64,000 bases of DNA from DASZBR01 sp035943935 (GTDB taxonomy: Bacteria > Pseudomonadota > Gammaproteobacteria > DASZBR01), in assembly GCA_035943935.1 (NCBI GenBank), contig DASZBR010000005.1:79702-143701 (forward strand), in the 5' to 3' direction. Shown here one piece after another: positions 16,949 to 25,290 of the stretch. Under the pieces are notes generated by a model. It saw nothing but the letters and a program-made list of their open reading frames with translations. It did not search any database and was not told the DNA's origin. Each line of letters opens with the position of its first letter. Positions within the stretch are counted from its first letter, which is position 1. The translations under genes were made by a program, and so were the position numbers.

Positions 16949-17380
16949 ATGACGTATAAAATAAGCTTTGAAACAAATCCAACCGCTGAAGATATTCAAG
17001 TGCTGGGTGATGGCATTATTCAGTATGCCGTGCAGAAAAAAGACCATAAACCTATGGCGTTTTTTGCGATTTTTATCCGCGATGAAAACAATAAGATACA
17101 AGGTGGATGTAGTTGTGTCATGTTGTATGGATGTTTATATATAGATTCTTTGTGGTTAACAGAATCATTGCGGCATCAACGATATGGTACTCAGCTAATG
17201 TCATCGGCAGAAAAATATGGCAAAGAACAGGGTTGTACGTTCGCGTGTGTGAATACCATGGATTGGGAGGCGTTAGATTTCTACAAAAAACTAGGCTATT
17301 ACATTGAGTTTGAACGTCACGGGTTTGAAAAGGATTCTGTGTTTTATTTTTTACGTAAGGCGTTAATGTATCATGTGTGA
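16949..17380 (+). CDS. GNAT acetyltransferase
   Basis: A 143-residue GNAT protein with the acetyl-CoA-binding segment LTESLRHQRYGTQLMSSAEKYGKEQG and a C-terminal MDWEALDFYKKLGYYIEFER, both standard for the family. It follows the RimJ-like gene by 31 bases on the same strand and may belong to the same transcript. It resembles streptothricin/ribosomal acetyltransferases loosely; substrate unknown. Confidence 0.85.
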   Translation: MTYKISFETNPTAEDIQVLGDGIIQYAVQKKDHKPMAFFAIFIRDENNKIQGGCSCVMLYGCLYIDSLWLTESLRHQRYGTQLMSSAEKYGKEQGCTFACVNTMDWEALDFYKKLGYYIEFERHGFEKDSVFYFLRKALMYHV

Positions 17381-17388
17381 GTCCTGTA

Positions 17389-18510
17389 TTAATCTGTACT
17401 TTTAATTGGAAAATCTTTCAATAAGAAATCTGTACTTCTGCCTCCTTTCGGACTCTTTACCAATATCTCTTGTTCTATTAGGTTATTGATATCGCGCGCA
17501 GCAGTGTCTTGCGAGCATTTCATCATTTTAGCCCATTTGCTAGAAGTAAGATTACCGCTAAACCCATCAAATAAAATATTGAGCATAGTCACTTGTCTTT
17601 TATTGAGAATATTTTTTGAATGTCTTTCCCAAAATTTGGCTTTATTAAGAACGGTCTCTAACAGTGATTCGGATTTTAAAATAGCTTGATGTAAACATTG
17701 TAAAAACCATAGGATCCAGCGTGTAATATCCAAAGGGCCTTTTTGCGCACGTTCCAATTCTTCATAATACGCTTTGCGTTCCTTGGTAATTTGTGTCGAC
17801 ATACTATAGTAACGATTCGGTTGGTTTTCAGCCTGTGCTAATACCATGTCGGTAATCGCTCGCGTAATTCGTCCATTGCCATCATCAAACGGATGCAATG
17901 TAACAAACCAGAGATGTGCAATAGCCGCTTTGATAATCAGATCCATGTTTGTTTTGGGCTGATTAAACCATTCTAAGAATAGTTTAATTTCTTTGGGTAA
18001 TTTTTTTGCGGGCGGAGCCTGAAAATGAACTTTTTGTCTGCCATAACTTCCTGAAATAACCTGCATGGGGCCTTCGCTATCCGATCGCCAGAAGCCTGGA
18101 TTTACTAACATCATGCCACTCATCCCGGTTGGAAAAAGCGTCGCATGCCAATGACAAAGGCGTTTTTCTGTTAATGGTTTAGCATAATGACGCGTAGCAT
18201 CTAATAATACTTCGACAATTCCCTCTGCATGCCGGCTAACGGGTAACAATCCTGCAATATCCATCCCGAGATGTCTCGCTATTGAAGAGCGCACATCATC
18301 TCTATTCAATACTTCGCCTTCTATTTCACTGGTTTTAATGGCTTCATCGGTCAGTGTTTTCAGCAATGCTTCTTCTTGCAGGCGAAACCCAAGATTTTCC
18401 ATTTTCCCGAGCAGACGTCCTTGCTGAAATTTAACGGGCTGAAGCGCCTGATGAACCTTCTCGTTATCCCACGTAAAACGTGGCCAGCTCGGTTTTTGAT
18501 AGATATACAT
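17389..18510 (-). CDS. Autoinhibited Fic-domain AMP transferase with C-terminal winged helix
   Basis: A 373-residue protein with an N-terminal DUF4172-like region, an inhibitory motif at Thr60-Glu64-Gly65 (TSEIEG), the Fic core motif HPFDDGNGRITR at 206-217, and a C-terminal winged helix (about 315-365). The motif set predicts a class II Fic enzyme that transfers AMP from ATP to a hydroxyl of a target and is held inactive by its own N-terminal helix, so no separate antitoxin is needed. The Shine-Dalgarno GGAG lies inside the palindrome at 18514-18542. The winged helix is the obvious candidate to bind those sites. Confidence 0.92.
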   Translation of the reverse strand: MYIYQKPSWPRFTWDNEKVHQALQPVKFQQGRLLGKMENLGFRLQEEALLKTLTDEAIKTSEIEGEVLNRDDVRSSIARHLGMDIAGLLPVSRHAEGIVEVLLDATRHYAKPLTEKRLCHWHATLFPTGMSGMMLVNPGFWRSDSEGPMQVISGSYGRQKVHFQAPPAKKLPKEIKLFLEWFNQPKTNMDLIIKAAIAHLWFVTLHPFDDGNGRITRAITDMVLAQAENQPNRYYSMSTQITKERKAYYEELERAQKGPLDITRWILWFLQCLHQAILKSESLLETVLNKAKFWERHSKNILNKRQVTMLNILFDGFSGNLTSSKWAKMMKCSQDTAARDINNLIEQEILVKSPKGGRSTDFLLKDFPIKSTD

Positions 18511-18513
18511 GCC

Positions 18514-18616
18514 ATAATCTCCGCAAATTGTGCGGAGATTATAACCCGTATTCTCCGCATGCGCTAGTATAATCTCCGCAAATTATGCGGAGATTAGAGG
18601 GGCTATTCTCCGCATG
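18514..18616. promoter_or_regulatory. Duplicated palindrome array upstream of fic gene
   Basis: Two full palindromes (18514-18542 with perfect 12-base arms ATAATCTCCGCA/TGCGGAGATTAT, and 18570-18596 with 11-base arms) alternate with two half-sites (ATTCTCCGCATG at 18550 and 18605). Both full-to-full and half-to-half distances are exactly 55 bases, so a 55-base two-site unit is tandemly duplicated. Read on the minus strand, GGAG of the nearest palindrome is the fic Shine-Dalgarno, 9 bases from the ATG. Binding or hairpin formation would block translation as well as transcription. Confidence 0.82.
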
Positions 18617-18693
18617 GGGTGCTTCACTGCCTGAACCGGGGGGTTATCCGTTATACTGGGGTTCCACCCAGCTAGCAAAAGGCCTGCAAGATC

Positions 18694-19005
18694 ATGACCA
18701 TTCGACATATTGTATTACTCCGTTTCAAGCCTTCGCTCTCAAAAACAGACATCGAAAAAATTATGCAAACGTTTGGGGGTTTAAAAAACAGCATCCCGCA
18801 AATAATGTCGTTTTCCTGGGGTGAAAATAATAGCCCAGAAAATCTACATCAGAGGTATTTGCATGGATTTATCATGGAATTTAAAAACGATCTCGACAGA
18901 AAAATTTACTTAGAACATCCGGAACATATTAAGCTTGCGCAAGAATTGATTCATCCGGCGATCGTCGAAGGTGCTTTACCTGTTGTGTTTGATTATGTGA
19001 TTTAG
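18694..19005 (+). CDS. Dabb (stress-responsive alpha/beta-barrel) protein, second copy
   Basis: A 103-residue Dabb protein opening MTIRHIVLLRFKPSLSK with the His-Pro element in YLEHPEHIKLAQELIHP. It is only distantly similar to the Dabb protein at 15063 and is therefore a separate family member rather than a recent duplicate. It is divergent from the fic gene and its promoter must lie in or beyond the fic palindrome array, so the two may share regulation. The ribosome site is weak (AAGG). Confidence 0.83.
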   Translation: MTIRHIVLLRFKPSLSKTDIEKIMQTFGGLKNSIPQIMSFSWGENNSPENLHQRYLHGFIMEFKNDLDRKIYLEHPEHIKLAQELIHPAIVEGALPVVFDYVI

Positions 19006-19025
19006 GAAAAAGGCATGTGTTCATT

Positions 19026-19095
19026 TCCAATCCCATGCAGTATCAAAATAACCGGATTGTTTTTCCGTATCCATATTGAGATGCGTATGATATGC
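19026..19095. pseudogene. 70-base duplicated fragment of the hydrolase gene at 21807
   Basis: This stretch matches 22019-22088 in the same orientation at about 65 of 70 positions. The source segment encodes roughly residues 94-116 of the RBBP9-like hydrolase (minus strand). Here there is no reading frame, start or flanking homology, so it is a stray gene fragment lying between the Dabb and SDR genes. It was presumably left by a past duplication or rearrangement of the 19-22 kb region. Confidence 0.85.
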
Positions 19096-19128
19096 CTGTA
19101 ATCGTAACTACCACTGAGAGAGGTTGTG

Positions 19129-19884
19129 ATGAAACTAAAAGATAAAATTGCCATAGTTACAGGCGGTTCGCGAGGAATTGGTGCAGCTATTTGTCGCGCT
19201 TATGCCAGAGAAGGTGCAACGGTTATTATCGTCAATAAAAATCATCCTGAAAAAGCGATGGAAGTCGCGAATCAAATTAAACAGGACGGTGGTTTAGCGC
19301 AAGCAATAGCCTGTGATATTGCTGATCCAGCGTCTGTGAAAAGTCTCGTTCAACAAGTGATTAAACAATATCACCGTGTTGATATTCTCGTGAATAACGC
19401 AGGGACATTGATATTCAAAAGCTTTGAAGACCACACGTTAGAAGAATGGAATTTTACAATCAATACAAATCTCACCAGCGCTTTCTTGCTATCTCAAGCG
19501 GTAGTACCCCATATGAAAAAACAACACTATGGCAAAATTATTTTTATTTCATCACTTGCAGCGATTCGCGGTGTCGGTGGAGCTGCTGCTTATTCTGCAA
19601 GTAAAGGCGGAATATTAGCGATGGCAAAATCTATGGTGGCTGAACTCGCGGGTGATGGCATTAATGTAAATCTTATTACGCCAGGTTTTACTGCAACACC
19701 GATGAATCAAGACTTGCGCAATGATCCTCATTTTATGCAGCAAATCAAACCGACACCGTCGGGACATCATGTCATGCAACCGGAAGATCTTACGGGTGCA
19801 GCGGTTTATCTTGCCTCTGAAGATTCCAAAACCGTACATGGTTTAGATTTAATTGTTGATGGTGGTGTGGCGGCAGTGCAGTGA
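19129..19884 (+). CDS. Short-chain dehydrogenase/reductase, FabG-like
   Basis: A 251-residue classical SDR. TGGSRGIG at 11-18 binds NAD(P), NNAG is present at about 88-91, the catalytic Ser is in IFISSLAA and the Tyr/Lys pair in YSASK. ATG 19129 is chosen over the GTG one codon earlier because the GAGAGAGG site fits better. It resembles 3-oxoacyl-ACP reductases, but no fatty-acid genes are adjacent, so the substrate is open. It is followed 25 bases later by a kinase-like gene. Confidence 0.9.
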   Translation: MKLKDKIAIVTGGSRGIGAAICRAYAREGATVIIVNKNHPEKAMEVANQIKQDGGLAQAIACDIADPASVKSLVQQVIKQYHRVDILVNNAGTLIFKSFEDHTLEEWNFTINTNLTSAFLLSQAVVPHMKKQHYGKIIFISSLAAIRGVGGAAAYSASKGGILAMAKSMVAELAGDGINVNLITPGFTATPMNQDLRNDPHFMQQIKPTPSGHHVMQPEDLTGAAVYLASEDSKTVHGLDLIVDGGVAAVQ

Positions 19885-19909
19885 GTAATTAACTATACGG
19901 GAGCATAAC

Positions 19910-20413
19910 ATGAACAAACCTAAGCGTATTTTCGTCGTCGGACACATGGGTGCAGGTAAATCATTGTTCGCTGATGCATTAGCGAAAAAATTGGGTTGGC
20001 AGTATATCGATGCTAATCCCAGTTTGGAGCGTTACATTGGACGAAGTTTGCATGAAATACTGGGAAAACACGGTGAAGAAGCTTTTCATGAATGTGAAGC
20101 TCAAATTATTTCTCGTTATATCGGCGAAGATCACGTTGTGGTCGTCATGGAAGAAGCGGTGATTGCTACTGAAAAAAATAGAAAATTGTTGTCCCCAGAA
20201 TTTGTTATTTATTTAAAAGTCTCCGTGCTGACGCAAATTGAACGAATGGCAGATGGTCGAATTCCGCTATTGCCCATCGCTGATTTCAAAGCATTTCTCG
20301 ATAAACAGCATCATGAGCGCGATAGTTTTTTTGAAGAGGTCGCGACGTTAATTATAGAATCTGTGTCTGTTGAGGGAGATGTGAGTCAAGTAATGAAGGC
20401 GTTTGAAAAATAA
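19910..20413 (+). CDS. Shikimate kinase-like P-loop protein, divergent
   Basis: A 167-residue P-loop protein with GHMGAGKS at 11-18, and a lid-like segment MADGRIPLL that keeps the Arg of the shikimate kinase GRPLL motif. The second shikimate-binding element is altered: IDANPSLER replaces the usual D-S-D pattern, and the GGG loop is replaced by MEEAVI. Those changes suggest it is a paralogue acting on another small molecule, not AroK. No aromatic-pathway gene is nearby. It may be co-transcribed with the SDR gene. Confidence 0.72.
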   Translation: MNKPKRIFVVGHMGAGKSLFADALAKKLGWQYIDANPSLERYIGRSLHEILGKHGEEAFHECEAQIISRYIGEDHVVVVMEEAVIATEKNRKLLSPEFVIYLKVSVLTQIERMADGRIPLLPIADFKAFLDKQHHERDSFFEEVATLIIESVSVEGDVSQVMKAFEK

Positions 20414-20419
20414 TAATAA

Positions 20420-21448
20420 CTATAACGTTTTTTGTATATTTTCGCTTAACGCTTGCATCAACTCCGCCGCAGATACCGCCTTGCATAAATACGCTGCTTC
20501 TCCGGCCCACATCGACATAAAATCAGTATTGTTTTGTTTTGAGGCTTCTTGTCGCATCTGTTTGGTCAGTGCATTTTGAATGGGATAATCCAGAATTTCT
20601 TTTTCATGCGGTTGCATGTTAACGATAAATTTATTTTTAAGTCCACGGGCTAATTTCCCAGAAAAAGCTCGTGTTAATACGGTGGAATTATTTTTAGCAT
20701 GTAATAAAGCTTTTTTATAATTAGCATGAATGCCGGATTCTGTGCAGGTTAAAAATGCTGTGCCCATTTGTACTGCAGAAGCACCTAATTTTAATAAGGT
20801 TATTATTTCTTGTGCATTCATGATGCCACCGGCTGCAATAACAGGAATTTTTATTTCTGGAATGACTGTCGAGAGTAGTGATTTTAGTTTAACCAGACTA
20901 TTCTCTGGTTTATCGAGAAAACTCCCGCGATGTCCACCCGCTTCGCTGCCCTGTAATACGATTGCATCTATATTATTTTTTTGAAGCAATTTTGCTTCGC
21001 TTAGAGTTGTTGCAGTACCCACTAATAAAATATTATTTTCCTTGAATTTTTCTATCCATTCTCTAGAAGGTATTCCAAAGGTAAAACTAAAAACAGAAAT
21101 TTTTTCTTCAAGCAAAACATTCATTTGATCATCAAACGCTGGGGAATAGGGTGGTTTTATAGTATTTATAGTTGTATTTAATTCAGCACAAGAAGCTTGA
21201 ACAATTTTTCTAGCTTGTTCTATTTGATGATCTGTTGCGTGATGTTCTTCGGGGATGAATAAATTTACCGCAAAAGGCTTGCTGGTTAATGCGCGGATTT
21301 TTCTGATGGAGCTTCTGATTTCATCGGGAGATAGATAACCCGCTGCGAATGATCCGAGCCCGCCGGCATTAGAAACGGCTGCAACTAATTCAGGAGTGGT
21401 TGCGCCGCCTGCCATCGGAGCTTGAATAATTTTCGTGTGTGGCCACAT
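20420..21448 (-). CDS. Nitronate monooxygenase family flavoprotein
   Basis: A 342-residue FMN TIM-barrel protein of the 2-nitropropane dioxygenase family. Signatures are QAPMAGGATTPELVAAVSNAGGLGSF at the N-terminus, the catalytic-His region GSEAGGHRGSF, and the phosphate-binding loops IPVIAAGGI and GASAVQMGTAFL. It detoxifies alkyl nitronates such as propionate-3-nitronate by family. It is upstream-coupled to nothing obvious, but lies 20 bases downstream of the cupin/hydrolase pair on the same strand. Confidence 0.92.
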   Translation of the reverse strand: MWPHTKIIQAPMAGGATTPELVAAVSNAGGLGSFAAGYLSPDEIRSSIRKIRALTSKPFAVNLFIPEEHHATDHQIEQARKIVQASCAELNTTINTIKPPYSPAFDDQMNVLLEEKISVFSFTFGIPSREWIEKFKENNILLVGTATTLSEAKLLQKNNIDAIVLQGSEAGGHRGSFLDKPENSLVKLKSLLSTVIPEIKIPVIAAGGIMNAQEIITLLKLGASAVQMGTAFLTCTESGIHANYKKALLHAKNNSTVLTRAFSGKLARGLKNKFIVNMQPHEKEILDYPIQNALTKQMRQEASKQNNTDFMSMWAGEAAYLCKAVSAAELMQALSENIQKTL

Positions 21449-21468
21449 GAGTTAGTCTTCCTTTTAAT

Positions 21469-21810
21469 TCAATCAACAATTTGATGTTGTTCTTTAGTCC
21501 ATGCAGGTCTGCACGACAGAAAAAGCTGCATATTCCCTTCCCAGTAATATTTTTCGCCGGGTTCAATCATAACTACATCACCTGTATTTAAGAGGTGTAC
21601 TTCGTCATTGATAACGATTTTGCCTTGACCTTCAAGTACATAGCCAAGTTCAGCGCATTCATGATTGATGACGCGTCGTTCTTCAGGGTATCGGCCTGAT
21701 ATCGTGGCAACGGCGACATTAAACATGCCATTAATAAGCGGATGTTCAGTTACTTTACAGGCTGAGCTATTCGTTTTTTCTACAGATTGGTGCTTTTTAG
21801 ATAATTTCAT
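21469..21810 (-). CDS. Small cupin-domain protein
   Basis: A 113-residue single cupin: INHECAELGYVLEGQGKIVIND carries the first motif and GDVVMIEPGEKYYWEG the second, although several metal-ligand histidines are missing or shifted. The start overlaps the preceding hydrolase stop by 4 bases, so the two are translated together. Probably a binding or sensing cupin; substrate unknown. Confidence 0.8.
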   Translation of the reverse strand: MKLSKKHQSVEKTNSSACKVTEHPLINGMFNVAVATISGRYPEERRVINHECAELGYVLEGQGKIVINDEVHLLNTGDVVMIEPGEKYYWEGNMQLFLSCRPAWTKEQHQIVD

Positions 21811-22367
21811 TTTCGTGCTCCTACGTTTCGGATGACCGCGTGTGATAATTCAGGAAAACCCGGTTTAAAATAATCTCCCCCAAAATGCCCATCGTTTTTA
21901 TATTCGTGATATTCACAGTTAAGTTGAGTATGAATATGGCGAGGTTCTTCAACAGGAATCCACGGATCATTTTGTGAGGCGAATAAAATAGTCCATTGTT
22001 GATTGTTTTTAATACTTGTCCAATCCCATGCGGTATCGAAATAACCGGATTGTTTTTCCGTGTCCATATTGAGATGGGTATGATACGCACCGACGAGTAC
22101 GGAGCCTAAAATGCGCTGTTTTTCAGCGATTCGCATTGCTGCAATTGCGCCACTTGAATGGCCTATTAAAATAGTATTTTCATCAGTTTTTAAATTATCT
22201 AATAAAAATGGAATCCAGTATTGGGATCTGGCTAGATTATTATCAGGAAATTCTTCTGCGATAACCTGCAATCCTGCCGCTTCTAATTCTTTCTTAATCG
22301 CTGGGAACCAATTGTCACGTGGTGAACCGCCGCCGTTTCCGGGGATTAAAATAACTTTTGGGGTCAT
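21807..22367 (-). CDS. RBBP9/YdeN-like alpha/beta hydrolase
   Basis: A 186-residue serine hydrolase of the small RBBP9/YdeN group. Ser71 in GHSSG is the nucleophile; Asp134 (SQNDPWIP) and His161 (DGHFGG) complete the triad. The N-terminal LIPGNGGGSPRDNW loop is the oxyanion region. It has no signal peptide. It is the first gene of an operon with the cupin and possibly the nitronate monooxygenase. A 70-base copy of codons near 94-116 lies at 19026-19095. Confidence 0.88.
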   Translation of the reverse strand: MTPKVILIPGNGGGSPRDNWFPAIKKELEAAGLQVIAEEFPDNNLARSQYWIPFLLDNLKTDENTILIGHSSGAIAAMRIAEKQRILGSVLVGAYHTHLNMDTEKQSGYFDTAWDWTSIKNNQQWTILFASQNDPWIPVEEPRHIHTQLNCEYHEYKNDGHFGGDYFKPGFPELSHAVIRNVGARK

Positions 22368-22471
22368 GGGATGAGAATACCTCTTAATTTAGTTGATTAA
22401 GCTAGCATAAACCTTATTTTAATAAGTTTTATTTTTGTTGTGGCACTGAGTTTGTTTTTTGTCGTTAGACA

Positions 22472-23338
22472 TCAGGAGTTAGTGAAAAAATCCATAAACA
22501 CTTGAATCTTGGGGTCGCGATAGCGTTGATATTCATAATAGGCGCAAACGGGATGAGTCGCTTGTGTAAATTTTTCAAGCAGTCGTATCAGTTTTTTATG
22601 TTTCAAATAATCCTCGACGTTATAGTGGTGCATCAAGATAATGCCCAGATCAAGCAGTGCTGCTTCGATCATTAAGGGTGCATTATTGATGGCGATTGTG
22701 GGGGTTAAAATCACTTCTTTGTGGTGATCTAACATGATCATATCGGCGCGTTTTCGTGAGCCATGCGTAATGTGGTGGTGTCGTAATAATTCAGCGGGTG
22801 TGTGCGGTGTACCGTGTTTTTTTAAGTAACCCGGTGACGCACAGAGAACATGCTGCGTTGAGAAAAATGGTTTTCTCACTAAGTTTTCATCCGCGGGCAT
22901 GGAGCTGCCGAATAAAATATCCATTTTCTTGGCATTAAAATCAGCAGGAACTTCTGCAATATCCAGATTTAATTTCAGTTCAGGATACAGTTCCATGAAG
23001 GAAACCAATTTTGGGAGAATAAATTTCCTTGCGAAATATTGATTAACACTGATTTTTAATTCGCCTTGCGGTTTTACTTTGGTTTGTATAACGGCTTGTT
23101 CTGCTTCGATAAAACCCTTCAATGCATTTTTCGCTTCGTGATAATACCGTTGGCCTGCATCCGTGAGCGACAAACCTTTTCGCCCGCGATTGATTAATTG
23201 CACACCCAAATGCGCTTCAAGTTTTGAAAGCTTTTTACTAATGGCGGCGTTGGTTTGATGCAATTTCGTGGCGGCTTTGTGAATCGCGCCTGTGTCCGCA
23301 ATCGCAATCAGTGTTTCGGCTAGCTCTAATCGGTTCAT
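22472..23338 (-). CDS. LysR-family transcriptional regulator
   Basis: A 288-residue LysR protein with helix-turn-helix AIHKAATKLHQTNAAISKKL and an effector domain from about residue 93. It resembles the DsdC/AaeR-like branch. It is divergent from the F-box-like gene at 23448; two dyads lie in the gap. Its likely targets are either that gene or the hydrolase operon; the distance does not decide. Confidence 0.9.
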   Translation of the reverse strand: MNRLELAETLIAIADTGAIHKAATKLHQTNAAISKKLSKLEAHLGVQLINRGRKGLSLTDAGQRYYHEAKNALKGFIEAEQAVIQTKVKPQGELKISVNQYFARKFILPKLVSFMELYPELKLNLDIAEVPADFNAKKMDILFGSSMPADENLVRKPFFSTQHVLCASPGYLKKHGTPHTPAELLRHHHITHGSRKRADMIMLDHHKEVILTPTIAINNAPLMIEAALLDLGIILMHHYNVEDYLKHKKLIRLLEKFTQATHPVCAYYEYQRYRDPKIQVFMDFFTNS

Positions 23339-23346
23339 ATCAGTCC

Positions 23347-23383
23347 TTAACTAAAAGTTAATTAATATTGATTTTATATCAAT
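23347..23383. promoter_or_regulatory. Two dyads upstream of LysR gene
   Basis: TTAACT-AAA-AGTTAA at 23347-23361 and ATTGAT-N5-ATCAAT at 23367-23383 are both perfect dyads, 5 bases apart, directly upstream of the LysR start and facing the F-box-like gene. The pair has the form of recognition and activation sites of a LysR regulator. Chance is possible in such AT-rich DNA. Confidence 0.5.
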
Positions 23384-23447
23384 TTAATTCCATTTATTCA
23401 AGTATTAAAATGGTCTCCTATAAAAGCAATATACAGGAGACCTAATC

Positions 23448-24068
23448 ATGAAAGAGAAAAAAAATCCTTTTTCACAGCACCCTAAAAAAGTAGCAAGCAG
23501 TAGTAACGAGGTTTTGCTCACAACCTTTTCGATTCGCGATGATAAGCCCTGCGGATTATTCAAAGATTTATGGCTGATGGTGATGCAGTATTTATCCGCA
23601 AAAGAGTTGAATACGTTAATGTTCACCAGTCATAGTTTTCGTCTTAATGCCCTGGAAAGTATTCGTCGCAGAGCCCATATGCCCGTTGCTCCCATAGGAA
23701 GTTTTTTTAACGTCAGAATGGGGTTTTATCGAATATTATTACAGCAGATAAACAGCCCAGAAATAGCTATTGCACTCAACGACGCGTTAGAGGACCCGGT
23801 GATTCAAAAGAAAATTTTTAATAAAATACCGGCGAGAATAGTGGCCGAGTGGTCCGAAAAGGGTCCTCAAAAATTCGGGCAACTCATTCATTATATGCTC
23901 AAGACATCATGGAATATTCCTAAATTAGAATACATCTTTAAACACTTTAAATCTCTGCTTGAACGCTTAGATCAAAAAGGGATGGATGCAGTTAGGTCGA
24001 AAGTTTCAGAGGCGTGTAATCCTCCGAGTAACGATGCAACCGCTGCGATGGCCTATGGTCTTTTCTGA
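23448..24068 (+). CDS. F-box-like protein, candidate host-directed effector
   Basis: A 206-residue, lysine-rich, soluble protein. Residues about 37-76 follow the F-box pattern: LFKDLWLMVMQYLSAKEL, then a TSHSFRLNALESI helix, matching L-x-x-x-L...I-x-x-Y-L-x-x-x-x-L of eukaryotic Skp1-binding modules. The rest is helical with no recognisable repeat. Bacterial F-box proteins are known from Legionellales, where they are injected by a type IV system to recruit host ubiquitin ligases. No secretion gene is in this window, so effector status is inferred. Confidence 0.65.
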   Translation: MKEKKNPFSQHPKKVASSSNEVLLTTFSIRDDKPCGLFKDLWLMVMQYLSAKELNTLMFTSHSFRLNALESIRRRAHMPVAPIGSFFNVRMGFYRILLQQINSPEIAIALNDALEDPVIQKKIFNKIPARIVAEWSEKGPQKFGQLIHYMLKTSWNIPKLEYIFKHFKSLLERLDQKGMDAVRSKVSEACNPPSNDATAAMAYGLF

Positions 24069-24140
24069 TTTCAACTGAAAGTGCTTGGCATATGATGCAT
24101 TCTGTGCAAAATAGCCCACTATGCCAAAGACACTACTATT

Positions 24141-25277
24141 ATGATCGTCAACAGAAATCACGGGTTAGATACGCTGCGGGCGGTTGCCATTATTCTCGTC
24201 TTTATGTTTCATTGTTTTCTTCGCACGAATATTCATACAGAACCTGAAGTTATTAACCAAGCCGGCTGGGCGGGTGTTGATCTGTTTTTTGTATTGAGCG
24301 GTTATCTTATCGGAAACCAGATTTTTGCGTCTTTTCTTAATAACCACTCTTTTTCTTTAAAGACTTTTTATCTCAGACGTTGGCTGAGAACATTGCCCAA
24401 TTATGTCTTTGTGCTGGGATTATATTTTTTGATTCCGGTATTTAGAGATCAGCCCTTTATTACTCCCCTGTGGAAATTTCTGACCTTCACACAAAACTTT
24501 GGTTTACAGCTCAGCTCCTATTCTCAAGCATGGTCGCTGTGTATTGAAGAACAGTTTTATTTATTTTTGCCGCTGATAGCGATAGGGATTGTTTATAAAG
24601 GCAATATTCGAACCGGTTGGTTTCTCGTGAGTTTTATTATAGTCGGCGGTATTATTTTACGCAGTGCATTATGGTTTGCGTATATTCCTCATGCGGGCAC
24701 TAATATCTATCAAATTTATCTGTCAAAAATATATTACCCCACGTTTTGTCGTTTAGATGGATTAACACTCGGCGTTGCGATTGCCATGTTGAAAAGCTTT
24801 CATAAAACCGCATGGAGCCATGTTATTCGGCAAGGCCATTGGCTTATGATTTTGGGGCTATTGGGCTGTTATCTAACGTTTTATCCGCTTGAACAGTTGT
24901 ATGGACTGAACGCAACGGCGCTGAGTTATTTTTTTCGTTCATTGAGTTTTGCGGCGTTAGTGTTAGCCGCACTCAGTCCAAAGACGTTATTACACAGAGT
25001 AAAAGTACCGGGTGCGACGACACTCGCTACATTAGCTTATGCTATCTATTTAACGCATTTACAGTTGATGTCGATCACGCAACGTGTGTTGTTTCATTGG
25101 CATATTGATGGAGCCAGTGCGTTTACGGTAATTATGGAAATGTTGGTTTGTTTTGCAGGGAGTTGGATTTTATATACCTGTGTTGAATTGCCCTTTCTAA
25201 AATTGCGAGAGAATCTTGGGAAAGAGACGGTTTCAGATTTGCCAAGATTGCAGCCGAAACTAGAAAGTGGCGCGTAA
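24141..25277 (+). CDS. Acyltransferase 3 family (OafA/YrhL-like) membrane protein
   Basis: A 378-residue inner-membrane protein with about 10 hydrophobic segments. The N-terminal GLDTLRAVAIILVFMFHCF contains the family's R-x-x-A and catalytic His, and DLFFVLSGYLIGNQIF plus YLRRWLRTLPNY are typical of acyltransferase 3. EEQFYLFLPL is another hallmark. It would O-acetylate surface polysaccharide or a related glycan. It follows the F-box-like gene by about 70 bases; the two seem functionally unrelated. Confidence 0.93.
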   Translation: MIVNRNHGLDTLRAVAIILVFMFHCFLRTNIHTEPEVINQAGWAGVDLFFVLSGYLIGNQIFASFLNNHSFSLKTFYLRRWLRTLPNYVFVLGLYFLIPVFRDQPFITPLWKFLTFTQNFGLQLSSYSQAWSLCIEEQFYLFLPLIAIGIVYKGNIRTGWFLVSFIIVGGIILRSALWFAYIPHAGTNIYQIYLSKIYYPTFCRLDGLTLGVAIAMLKSFHKTAWSHVIRQGHWLMILGLLGCYLTFYPLEQLYGLNATALSYFFRSLSFAALVLAALSPKTLLHRVKVPGATTLATLAYAIYLTHLQLMSITQRVLFHWHIDGASAFTVIMEMLVCFAGSWILYTCVELPFLKLRENLGKETVSDLPRLQPKLESGA

Positions 25278-25290
25278 AAATTTTTATTTT

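Noticed and set aside
18585..18824. Plus-strand frame starting in the fic array
   Set aside because: It overlaps the array and the Dabb gene out of frame; it lacks any domain.
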